From assembly GCF_002760665.1 (NCBI RefSeq), contig NZ_PDOB01000040.1:1-34511 (forward strand): DNA of 34,511 nucleotides, in the 5' to 3' direction. Each line of letters begins with the position of its first letter. The stretch's first letter is position 1. Shown here piece by piece: positions 24,349 to 32,076 of this stretch. The DNA comes from Massilia psychrophila (GTDB taxonomy: Bacteria > Pseudomonadota > Gammaproteobacteria > Burkholderiales > Burkholderiaceae_D). The translations under genes were made by a program, and so were the position numbers. The notes under the pieces were generated by a model. It was not told the origin of the DNA. It worked only from the letters and a program-made list of their open reading frames with translations, and did not search any database.

Positions 24349-25521
24349 ATGACTACCCCGTTTTGCAATCCTCGTCTTACCGCAGTCGCAGTCGCCGCCA
24401 TGCTGTTCGCCAGCCACGCCGGCGCCCAGACCGCGCCGGTCAAGGTCGGCCTGATGCTGCCGGCTACCGGCACCTTCGCCAGCCTCGGCATCATGATCGA
24501 AAACGGCTTCAAACTGTACGTTGCCGAACAGGGCGGCAAGCTGGAAAAGCGTGAGATCGCCTATTTCAAGGTTGACGACGAATCGGACCCGTCCAAGGCG
24601 AGCGACAACATCAACAAGCTGATCAAGCGCGACAACGTCGATGTCGTGGTCGGCACCGTGCACTCCGGCGTGGCGTTGGCGATGGCCAAGGTGGCCAAGG
24701 AAACCGGCACCTTGCTGATCGTGCCGAACGGCGGCGCCAATGCGATTACCGGCGCGATGTGTGCCAAAAATATTTTCCGCAGCTCGTTCTCGAGCTGGCA
24801 GTCAGGCTATGCGATGGGCCAGGTAGCGGCGCAGCGCGGCCACAAGAAAATTTCGACGATCACCTGGAACTACGCTTTTGGCAACGAATCCGTGGCCGCC
24901 TTCACCGAAGGGTTCGAAAAAGCCGGCGGCAAGGTGACCCAAAGCCTGACCCTGGCGTTCCCGAATGTTGAATTCCAGGCCCTGGTAACCCAGATTGCGG
25001 CCGAGAAGCCGGACGCGGTGTACGCCTTCTTTGCCGGCGGCGGCGCGGTCAAGTTCGTCAAGGATTATGCCGCCGCTGGCCTGAACAAGACCATGCCGCT
25101 TTACGGCCCGGGCTTCCTGACCGATGGCACGCTCGAAGCGCAAGGCCAGGCGGCGCAGGGCATGCTGACCACGCTGCACTACGCCGATAATCTGAACACC
25201 CCGCGCGACAACGCGTTCCGTCTCAGTTTTGCCAAGGCCTACAAGCTTAATGCAGACGTGTACGCGGTCCAGGGTTACGACGCTGCGCAAATGCTGCACG
25301 CCGGTCTGAAGGCCGCTGGCGGCGACATCGCCAAGCAGGAAAAAGTAATTGCCGGCATGGCGGCCGCGCTGATCGACAGCCCGCGCGGGAAGTTCCATAT
25401 GTCGCCATCGCATAATCCGGTCCAGGACGTTTACCTGCGCCAGGTAAAAGGCAACAACAACGAGTTCAAGGGCATTGCCATGGAGGCGCTGGCCGACCCG
25501 GCCCGCGGCTGCAAGATGTAA
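24349..25521 (+). CDS. ABC transporter substrate-binding protein (branched-chain amino acid / aromatic acid type)
   Basis: 390 residues. A Sec signal peptide ends near residue 26 (SHAGA before QTAPVKVG). The mature part is a periplasmic-binding-protein type 1 (LivK/Peripla_BP_6) domain beginning VKVGLMLPATGTFASLG. ATG 24349 is preceded by TTGGAGAC, whose GGAG is the ribosome-binding site; the in-frame TTG at 24337 is part of that region and is not used. It follows the hydrolase after 45 bases through a CA-rich leader and precedes the permease genes. In box clusters this type of transporter is thought to import benzoate; specificity here is inferred from context. Confidence 0.92.
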   Translation: MTTPFCNPRLTAVAVAAMLFASHAGAQTAPVKVGLMLPATGTFASLGIMIENGFKLYVAEQGGKLEKREIAYFKVDDESDPSKASDNINKLIKRDNVDVVVGTVHSGVALAMAKVAKETGTLLIVPNGGANAITGAMCAKNIFRSSFSSWQSGYAMGQVAAQRGHKKISTITWNYAFGNESVAAFTEGFEKAGGKVTQSLTLAFPNVEFQALVTQIAAEKPDAVYAFFAGGGAVKFVKDYAAAGLNKTMPLYGPGFLTDGTLEAQGQAAQGMLTTLHYADNLNTPRDNAFRLSFAKAYKLNADVYAVQGYDAAQMLHAGLKAAGGDIAKQEKVIAGMAAALIDSPRGKFHMSPSHNPVQDVYLRQVKGNNNEFKGIAMEALADPARGCKM

Positions 25522-25615
25522 ATCCTTGGCGCGACCGATCGTCCAGGCGCGGCCCGCACAGGCCGCGCCTGCCTTGTTTGAGCGCCTTTCTCCCTTCCCG
25601 CCATCTGGATCCCTC

Positions 25616-26488
25616 ATGGAAATATCGACTTTTCTCGCACAATGCTTGAACGCTGTGCAATATGGGCTGCTGCTGTTTCTGGTGGCGAGCGGCCTGACGC
25701 TCATTTTCGGCATCATGGGCGTCATCAACCTGGCGCACGGCAGCTTTTATATGATCGGCGCCTACATGGCCTGGTCGCTCGCGCCGCTGTTCGGAGACCA
25801 GTTCGTGCTCCAGCTGCTGGCCGGCGTCGTGCTGGCCGCCCTGCTCGGCTTTGTACTCGAATGGGCGTTTTTCAGCTACCTGTACCAGCGTGACCACCTC
25901 CAGCAGGTACTGATGACATATGCCCTGATCCTCGTCTTCGAGGAAGTGCGCGGCCTGCTGGCCGGCAATGACGTGCACGGCGTAACCGTGCCGCCCTGGC
26001 TGTCCGGCAGCGTCGCGCTGGGCGACTTGATGAGCTACCCGGTCTACAACCTGTTCGCCTCAGGCGCCTGCCTGCTGGTGGCGGTAGGGCTGTACTGGGT
26101 GGTCAACCGTACCCGGCTCGGAATGATGATCCGCGCCGGCGCCAGCAACCGCGACATGGTGCGCGGCCTGGGCATCAATATCGGCCTGTTGTACCGGGTG
26201 GTGTTCGCCGCCGGTGTGGCGTTGGCGGCGCTGGCCGGCATGATCGCCGCACCGATGACGTCGGTGTACCCGGGCATGGGCGGGCAAATCCTGATCATCT
26301 GCTTCGTCGTGGTCGTCATCGGCGGCATCGGTTCGATTTCCGGAGCGCTGATCGCCTCGCTGCTGGTGGGTTTTGTCGATACCTTCGGCAAGGTGCTGTT
26401 CTCCCAATTCAGCGGACTGAGCATTTATTTGTTGATGGCGCTGATCCTGGTCTGGCGCCCGCAGGGCTTGAAAAACAAAGGGTATTAA
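25616..26488 (+). CDS. ABC transporter permease, LivH type
   Basis: 290 residues with about eight transmembrane helices. The early FGIMGVINLAHGSFYMIGAY block is the LivH-family hallmark, and the late GGIGSISGALIAS loop matches the ATPase-coupling region. The ATG at 25616 begins the first membrane helix; the 94-base gap from the binding-protein gene shows no clear ribosome-binding site and no terminator. It pairs with the LivM-type permease 3 bases downstream to form the membrane channel. Confidence 0.92.
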   Translation: MEISTFLAQCLNAVQYGLLLFLVASGLTLIFGIMGVINLAHGSFYMIGAYMAWSLAPLFGDQFVLQLLAGVVLAALLGFVLEWAFFSYLYQRDHLQQVLMTYALILVFEEVRGLLAGNDVHGVTVPPWLSGSVALGDLMSYPVYNLFASGACLLVAVGLYWVVNRTRLGMMIRAGASNRDMVRGLGINIGLLYRVVFAAGVALAALAGMIAAPMTSVYPGMGGQILIICFVVVVIGGIGSISGALIASLLVGFVDTFGKVLFSQFSGLSIYLLMALILVWRPQGLKNKGY

Positions 26489-26491
26489 GTC

Positions 26492-27526
26492 ATGAACGCT
26501 TCAACCTTGAACTCCGCGCGCGTGGCAGCGCCGCGCGCGCGCGCGCACCATGCATGGTGGCCGCTGCTCGCGGTGGCGGTACTGGCCGCGCTGCCGTTGG
26601 TGCTGTCGGCCTATCTGCAGGAACTGGTGCTCAAGATCGCCATCTACGCCATCTTCGCACTCAGCCTGGAACTGCTGGTCGGCTGGACCGGCCTGATCAG
26701 CCTGGGGCACGCCGCCTTTTACGGTATCGGCGCGTACCTGACCGTCCTGCTCTCGCCAGAATCCGAACCCGGCGCGCTTGGCGTGCTGCTGCCGCTGGCC
26801 ATGCTCGGCGCCGGCGCCTACGCGCTGGTGGTCGGCGCCCTCAGCCTTCGCACCAAGGGCGTCTATTTCATCATGGTGACCCTGGCGTTCGCCCAGATGG
26901 CTTATTTCGTCTTCCACGACACCAAGGTCGGCGGCGGCAGCGACGGCATCTTCCTCAATATCCGTCCGCTGTTGCAGGTCGGCGGCAAGGTACTCGTCGA
27001 CCTCGAGAAGCCGCTGCACATGTACTGGACGGTGATCATCTGCCTGGCCGGCTGCTACGCCTTGCTGGCGCTGATCCAGCGCTCGCGTTTCGGCCATGCG
27101 CTGGCCGGCATCCGCGCCAACGAACAGCGCATGCGCGCCACCGGCTACAACACGTTTGCCTACAAGCTGGCGGCTTTTGTCATCGCCGCCATGCTGGCCG
27201 GCGCGGCCGGGTTCCTGACCGCGGCGCGCAGTGGTGCCGTCAACCCCGAACTGTTGTCCTGGCACGAGTCCGGCGCGGTGCTGCTGATGATCATTCTCGG
27301 CGGCCTTGGCAGCTTGCGCGGCGCGGTGCTGGGTGCCGCCGCCTTCATCCTGCTCAAGGAACTGTACTCGTCGGAAGCGATCGTCGGAACGTTCGCCCCG
27401 CACTGGCAGCTGACGCTCGGACTGACGATGATTCTGTTCGTCGCCTTCATGCCGAACGGCTTGGTCGGCACCGTCGCGCAGTGGAAGGCGCGTCGTCGCG
27501 CCGGGGTAAAAGGAGAACGGCCATGA
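26492..27526 (+). CDS. ABC transporter permease, LivM type
   Basis: 344 residues, multi-helix. The LivM signature LVGWTGLISLGHAAFYGIGAYL is present, as is the coupling loop GGLGSLRGAVLGAA. The first ~20 residues are Ala/Arg/His-rich and encoded by a (CG)n-like run near 26530. It starts 3 bases after the LivH-type stop and its TGA overlaps the next ATG as ATGA. It completes the permease heterodimer. Confidence 0.92.
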   Translation: MNASTLNSARVAAPRARAHHAWWPLLAVAVLAALPLVLSAYLQELVLKIAIYAIFALSLELLVGWTGLISLGHAAFYGIGAYLTVLLSPESEPGALGVLLPLAMLGAGAYALVVGALSLRTKGVYFIMVTLAFAQMAYFVFHDTKVGGGSDGIFLNIRPLLQVGGKVLVDLEKPLHMYWTVIICLAGCYALLALIQRSRFGHALAGIRANEQRMRATGYNTFAYKLAAFVIAAMLAGAAGFLTAARSGAVNPELLSWHESGAVLLMIILGGLGSLRGAVLGAAAFILLKELYSSEAIVGTFAPHWQLTLGLTMILFVAFMPNGLVGTVAQWKARRRAGVKGERP

Positions 27527-28320
27527 GCACAATGTTGAACACGATGCAAAACGTCACGCCGCTGCTGGAGGCCGCTTCGCTGAGCCGTCATTTTGGCGGT
27601 CTGGCCGCGGTCGACCAAGTGTCGGTCGCCCTTTATCTCGGCGAAGTGCACGCGGTGATCGGTACCAACGGCGCCGGGAAATCGACCCTCATCAACATGC
27701 TGTCGGGCGAACTTGCGGCGTCAAGCGGCACCATCCACTTGCGCGGCACGGCCATTACCGGCTGGAGCCAGGCGCGCCGAGCGCGTGATGGGGTCGGACG
27801 CAGCTACCAGCGCACCACCATTTTTCTAAAATTTACGCTGCTCGAAAACTGCCGCCTGGCCGCCCAGGCCGCGCTGCAAAAGCCGTGGGCGCTGTGGCAA
27901 GCGGCGTCCGCCTGTCGGCAAAGCCTCGGGCGCGCCTGGGAGGCGCTCGAAGCGGCCGGACTGCATGAATCGGCACATCGGATCGCCGGCGCGATCAGCC
28001 ATGGCCAGCAGCGCCAGCTCGAAATCGCCATGTGCCTGGCCACCCATCCGGCCGTGCTGCTGCTCGACGAGCCGCTCGCCGGCATGGGCGCCGAGGAGAC
28101 CGAGCGCATGCTGGCCATGCTCGAACGTTTGCGAGCGGCCCACGCAATTTTGCTTGTCGAGCACGACATGGACGCGGTGTTCCGTGTCGCCGACCGCATC
28201 ACCGTCATGGTCAACGGCCGCGTGATCGCCACCGACACGCCCGATAATATTCGCACCAGCGCCGCCGTCAAGCTTGCCTACTTGGGCGAATCACACGAGC
28301 AGAAAGCCAGCCATGCTTGA
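27523..28320 (+). CDS. ABC transporter ATP-binding protein, LivG type
   Basis: 265 residues. Walker A GTNGAGKST, signature SHGQQRQLEIAM and Walker B VLLLDEPLAGM are visible, followed by the H-loop in LLVEHDMDAV. The ATG at 27523 has AAAGGAG 8 bases upstream and overlaps the LivM stop. Open sequence further upstream belongs to another frame of the permease gene. It works with the LivF-type ATPase downstream. The ABC signature reads SHGQQ instead of the common AYGQQ, a mild variant. Confidence 0.92.
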   Translation: MSTMLNTMQNVTPLLEAASLSRHFGGLAAVDQVSVALYLGEVHAVIGTNGAGKSTLINMLSGELAASSGTIHLRGTAITGWSQARRARDGVGRSYQRTTIFLKFTLLENCRLAAQAALQKPWALWQAASACRQSLGRAWEALEAAGLHESAHRIAGAISHGQQRQLEIAMCLATHPAVLLLDEPLAGMGAEETERMLAMLERLRAAHAILLVEHDMDAVFRVADRITVMVNGRVIATDTPDNIRTSAAVKLAYLGESHEQKASHA

Positions 28321-29014
28321 GATCCGATCGCTCCACACTTACTACGGCGACAGTCATATTCTGCACGGCGTCGACCTCGACATCCCGGAAGGCAAAGCGG
28401 TCGGCCTGCTGGGTCGCAACGGCATGGGCAAGACCACGCTGATTCGCTCGCTGATGGGGTTCGTGCCGGCTGCCTCGGGCACGCTGGCGTGGCGCGGCCA
28501 AGACTGCACCGGCGCCACGCCCGAGCGCATGGCGCGCAGCGGCATCGGCTATGTGCCGGAAGGGCGCGGCATTTTCCCCAACCTGTCGGTGCGCGAGAAC
28601 CTGACGATGAGCGCACGGCGCGGCCCGCACGGGCGCACCGACTGGGACTTCGCACGCGTGATGGCCACTTTCCCGCGCCTGGCCGAACGGCTCGATCACG
28701 GCGGCCAGCAATTGTCCGGTGGCGAGCAGCAGATGCTGGCGATTGGCCGCGCTTTGATGACGAACCCGGACTTGCTGATTCTCGACGAAGCGACCGAGGG
28801 GCTGGCGCCGCTGATCGTCCAGGAAATCTGGCGCGTGATCAAGCTGATCGGCCAGACCGGCATCAGCACCCTGATCGTCGACCGGAATTATCACGCGGTG
28901 CTATCGCATACCGACCTCGCAGTGGTGATGGAAAAGGGGCAGGTGGCACAGTCGGGCAGCTCGGCCGCGTTGCTGGCCGAGCCGGACAAGCTGGCGCGCT
29001 ATCTCGGGGTCTGA
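28313..29014 (+). CDS. ABC transporter ATP-binding protein, LivF type
   Basis: 233 residues. LivF hallmarks: YYGDSHILHGVDL at the N-terminus, Walker A GRNGMGKTT, YVPEGRGIFPNLSVREN, signature LSGGEQQMLAIGRAL and Walker B LLILDEATEGLAP. The usual H-loop His reads VDRNYHAV, where LivF proteins commonly have EQN; this looks like a subfamily variant. The ATG at 28313 overlaps the LivG stop by 8 bases. It is the last gene of the plus-strand box operon, followed by insertion-sequence debris. Confidence 0.92.
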   Translation: MLEIRSLHTYYGDSHILHGVDLDIPEGKAVGLLGRNGMGKTTLIRSLMGFVPAASGTLAWRGQDCTGATPERMARSGIGYVPEGRGIFPNLSVRENLTMSARRGPHGRTDWDFARVMATFPRLAERLDHGGQQLSGGEQQMLAIGRALMTNPDLLILDEATEGLAPLIVQEIWRVIKLIGQTGISTLIVDRNYHAVLSHTDLAVVMEKGQVAQSGSSAALLAEPDKLARYLGV

Positions 29015-29110
29015 GTCGCCCATTCGGAAAACATATGCAACGGCCTGGCTGGGATCTGACCGCAGCCGATTTTTCGTTGACGCATGAACTTCAACCGTAC
29101 CACGAACAAG

Positions 29111-29202
29111 GGGTGCCGGTAGCTCAGCGGGTAAGCCACGTACCAGCGAATGCAGACCAGGATGATGTCGATCGGGAAGCGCATCCCTTCGAAGTTGAAC
29201 AT
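29111..29202 (-). pseudogene. N-terminal fragment of an IS6-family transposase
   Basis: From the ATG at 29202 the minus strand encodes about 30 residues with FEGMRFPIDIILVCIRWY and AYPLSYRH, matching the conserved N-terminus of IS6-family transposases. After that the similarity stops abruptly, and no catalytic DDE region is present. It is a decayed remnant. Terminal repeats were not found. Confidence 0.7.
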
Positions 29203-29344
29203 GTGGATTTGTCCTGGATTCGGGCACCGCAGTTTACCGGATCGGCCCGTCGACGACGGCGAATGCGACAGAACCCGATATCTTCCATATGGCAGACAAG
29301 CGCTGGAAAAATCGCCAGGAAAAGCTTGGCATAGTTGCACGCGC

Positions 29345-29557
29345 ATGTTCAACGCCGAACAAGCCAACGCCTGTGTCCGCAAGCATTGGTCGATTGAAAA
29401 CAGCCTACATTACGTGCGCGGTGTGACGCTGGGCGGGGACGCCTCGCGCATCCGTACACAACCAGGAACGTTCGCGCGTCGGCGCAACTGGGCGCTCAAT
29501 TTGCTGCGATTCAAAGGATGTCAGAACAGTCAAGTAGCCCGACAATCATTGGGTTAG
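29345..29557 (+). pseudogene. C-terminal fragment of an ISAs1-family transposase
   Basis: About 70 residues matching the end of ISAs1/H-repeat transposases: NAEQANACVRKHWSIENSLH, then GVTLGGDASRIRT and RRRNWALNLLRFKG. The Glu in HWSIEN belongs to the family's catalytic region, but everything upstream is missing, so it cannot be active. It ends with TAG near 29557. Its orientation is opposite to the IS6 fragment, so at least two insertion events are recorded here. Confidence 0.75.
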
Positions 29558-29688
29558 GACCCACAGGATGCATGGGATTGTCTTAATGCTGCTAAAAAAA
29601 CAGTCCTGCCACGCGAGCGTAGACCGAAATAAAATTCAGAAAAAATTAAATTTCTAAAAAAATTGCACAGTGCTATAAAAACCATTTA

Positions 29689-29700
29689 TGTCCATGACAA
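29689..29700. repeat. First copy of the dyad repeat TGTCCATGACAA
   Basis: A 12-base sequence with an internal dyad, TGTC-CAT-GACA. It is repeated exactly 185 bases downstream at 29874-29885. It may be an upstream operator. Confidence 0.5.
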
Positions 29701-29873
29701 ACTGAAAACATTGTTAAATAGTTTGCATTTTAGTAAATGTTGAATACTTTGCAATTGTGGTTTTTGTCCGACTTGGCCAGGCACGTTGCCACTTAAGTGC
29801 GGATCAAAACAAGATGCATAAAAGAAATTGAATTTCCAAGGTGAAATTATGCAATACTGCAAGCAATTATTTT

Positions 29874-29885
29874 TGTCCATGACAA
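29874..29885. repeat. Second copy of the dyad repeat TGTCCATGACAA
   Basis: Identical to 29689-29700; here the dyad extends to TTGTC-CAT-GACAA. It ends 15 bases before the H-NOX ATG, directly upstream of the ribosome-binding site, so it could be an operator or an mRNA stem. Confidence 0.5.
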
Positions 29886-29900
29886 GCAACGAAGGAAAAC

Positions 29901-30446
29901 ATGTACGGGCTCGTCAATAAAGCGATAAGAGAAATGGTGACGATTGGCTATGGCGACGCCATGTGGGAAAAAATTCGCGCTCAGGCCGGCGTGGATGATG
30001 TGTTTATTTCGATGGACCAGTATCCGGAACAAGTGACGGACAAACTGGTCATCGCGGCGAGCGCCATTTTGGGCGTTAGTCCAAGCGACATTCTCAATGG
30101 CTTTGGCCAGTATTGGATCGGTTTCGCGCACCGACATTATGATTACGTGTTTGACATGTCGGGAAACACGTTCCTGGAATTTGTCAAAAACCTCAACAAC
30201 ATGCATTCGCGCATTGGTCAATGGATGCCCGACCTGAGGCCGCCTTCCTTTACCGTCACCAAGGAAACCGCGGAGTCGTTTCACTTGCATTATTATTCGT
30301 CCCGCTCGGGATTCGGGTCCATGGTCGAAGGATTGCTCGCAGGGTTAGGCGAGCGCTTCAACACCGAGGTCAAGGTCGAACACCTGGGCGGCGTCGAACA
30401 AGGCCTGGATCATGAACAATTTTTTGTCCGCTACCGGCCCCGCTGA
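29901..30446 (+). CDS. hnoX: H-NOX heme nitric-oxide sensor
   Basis: 181 residues, the length of stand-alone bacterial H-NOX proteins. The start MYGLVNKAI is diagnostic. The proximal heme ligand H102 (NNMHSRIG), the conserved P115 (RPPSF) and the heme-propionate motif Y131-x-S133-x-R135 fall at canonical positions. There is no Tyr at the distal position (residue ~140) that stabilises O2, so it should prefer NO. The ATG at 29901 has AAGGA 5 bases upstream. It overlaps the kinase gene by 35 bases, so the two are coupled. Family knowledge: NO-bound H-NOX changes the activity of a partner kinase or cyclase. Confidence 0.95.
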   Translation: MYGLVNKAIREMVTIGYGDAMWEKIRAQAGVDDVFISMDQYPEQVTDKLVIAASAILGVSPSDILNGFGQYWIGFAHRHYDYVFDMSGNTFLEFVKNLNNMHSRIGQWMPDLRPPSFTVTKETAESFHLHYYSSRSGFGSMVEGLLAGLGERFNTEVKVEHLGGVEQGLDHEQFFVRYRPR

Positions 30447-32076
30447 CAATCCGTTTGCCCTCTACATGCACCAAGTAAAACATTCTTCCACCCCGTTGCA
30501 AGGCATACCGCCTGAAGCAATGTCAGCCGTATTTCCTTTCCATTTCGTATTCAATCGACATGGGAAAATCGTGCAATATGGAGAAAACCTTCCCCGTCTT
30601 TGCCCGACGTTGACGCACGGCGCCGATATCGGCGTGCTGTTTCGCATCATTACGCCGACCGGTCTCGCGATGACGCTGGATGCCATCTCCAGCCAGTTGT
30701 TTTCGGTTTTTTTTGTCGAGTGCCTTGCAACCCGGCATGTCATCAAAGGGCAAATGATCGTCATCGACCGGGCCCGGCCCGACCTGATGATGTTTCTTTG
30801 TTCCCCGCTGGTGCGCGATGTGAGCGGTGTTAAGCGACTTGGCTTGTCCTTCAACGATTTTTCGCTGCATGACGCGACTGTCGATCTCTTATTTTTTCTG
30901 CAAACGAAAGTCAACACGATTGACGACGTCCGCACGCTGGCCGAGCGCTTGAAACAGGAGGTGCAGGTGCGCCGTGAGGCACAGCAGGCTTTACAAACCA
31001 TAAATGATGAACTGGAACAGCGCGTCAAGGAGCGAACCGCCGATTTGGTGATCGCGAAAGAGAAGGCAGAAACTGCCAACAAAACAAAAAGTGCGTTCTT
31101 GTCGAACATGGGCCACGAACTGCGCACGCCATTGAATGCGATTCTTGGTTACGCCCAAATTTTATTACGAGATCGCGATCTCGATGCGCGCCACATCAAC
31201 AGCTTACAGACAATCAACAACAGCGGCGACCATTTGCTCGCGCTCATTAACGATCTGCTCGACTTGGCAAAAATTGAATCTGGAAAGTCGGCTCTGCATG
31301 TCAATACATGCAACCTGCGCCATTTTTTGCATGGGGTAATAGCCATGCTGCGCGTGCGCGCAGAGCAAAAAAGCCTGCTGCTGTTGTGTAATTTGGCCCC
31401 CGATCTGCCAAGCCAAGTGCTCATGGATGGCAAGCAGGTACGCCAAATTTTGCTCAATCTATTGAGCAATGCAGTGAAATTTACCGACCGAGGGCAAGTT
31501 ATTTTGCGCGTTACCCGCGTGCCATCGGGCGTGCCACTGGGTGCGGACTACACATGTTTGCGCTTCGAGATCGAGGACAGCGGAGTCGGTATCGCTCCTG
31601 ATCAGCTCACGTGCATATTTGAACCGTTCGAACAAGTTGGCGACCAGCAAAAGCAGTCGCATGGCACGGGGTTGGGACTGCCTATCAGTCAACAATTGAT
31701 TGAACTGATGGGGAGCAACATTCACGTCAAAAGCGCACTGAAAAAAGGCAGTGTGTTTTGGTTCGACCTCCTGCTTGGCGTAGTTGAACCCAGCGTCACG
31801 CATGCAGTGCAAGGCGGCGCCGTGGCCATGACGTGCGCTGACGGGGACGATGCATCGGCAACGTTGATACCGCCGCCACAAGAAATCGAAAAACTATATC
31901 AATTTGCATTGGCAGGAAATATGCGAAAAATTACACAACATACGGCACAGCTTTTGACCATAAATTGTCGTTATCGCCTGTTCACTGATCAGGTAAATAC
32001 ACTGGCGAGCGCGCATCAAACCAAGGCGATGCTGACCTTGATCGAAGCACACAAGCTTGGAATAAGTAAAAAATGA
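30412..32076 (+). CDS. HNOBA-domain histidine kinase (H-NOX partner)
   Basis: 554 residues. Residues ~40-165 resemble the HNOBA domain (FPFHFVFNRHGKIVQYG; GLSFNDFSLHD), a PAS-like domain associated with H-NOX, best known from soluble guanylate cyclases. A coiled coil follows (~170-225), then HisKA with phospho-acceptor H235 (NMGHELRTP), and the HATPase with N-box NLLSNAVKFT, G1 DSGVGIAP and G2 GTGLGLP. A C-terminal helical tail (~485-554) resembles tails of hybrid kinases, but no receiver is attached; the next gene supplies it. There are no membrane helices, so it is cytoplasmic. The ATG at 30412 lies inside hnoX with AAGG upstream; an ATG at 30466 is an alternative. The stop overlaps the next gene as ATGA. 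Confidence 0.92.
   Translation: MNNFLSATGPADNPFALYMHQVKHSSTPLQGIPPEAMSAVFPFHFVFNRHGKIVQYGENLPRLCPTLTHGADIGVLFRIITPTGLAMTLDAISSQLFSVFFVECLATRHVIKGQMIVIDRARPDLMMFLCSPLVRDVSGVKRLGLSFNDFSLHDATVDLLFFLQTKVNTIDDVRTLAERLKQEVQVRREAQQALQTINDELEQRVKERTADLVIAKEKAETANKTKSAFLSNMGHELRTPLNAILGYAQILLRDRDLDARHINSLQTINNSGDHLLALINDLLDLAKIESGKSALHVNTCNLRHFLHGVIAMLRVRAEQKSLLLLCNLAPDLPSQVLMDGKQVRQILLNLLSNAVKFTDRGQVILRVTRVPSGVPLGADYTCLRFEIEDSGVGIAPDQLTCIFEPFEQVGDQQKQSHGTGLGLPISQQLIELMGSNIHVKSALKKGSVFWFDLLLGVVEPSVTHAVQGGAVAMTCADGDDASATLIPPPQEIEKLYQFALAGNMRKITQHTAQLLTINCRYRLFTDQVNTLASAHQTKAMLTLIEAHKLGISKK

Larger units (their letters stand above)
29558..29900. other. AT-rich leader upstream of the H-NOX operon
   Basis: No gene seen. 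The composition drops sharply in GC relative to the box locus, especially 29600-29760. It must carry the promoter of the H-NOX operon, but no -35/-10 pair stands out. It contains two copies of TGTCCATGACAA (29689-29700 and 29874-29885). The ribosome-binding site of the H-NOX gene is AAGGA at about 29891-29896. Confidence 0.6.

Noticed and set aside
29112-29145. tRNA-like string GGTAGCTCAGCGGG
   Set aside because: It resembles a tRNA D-arm, but no matching acceptor stem, anticodon arm or TTC arm follows, and the minus strand here encodes the conserved LSYR part of the IS6-family transposase fragment.
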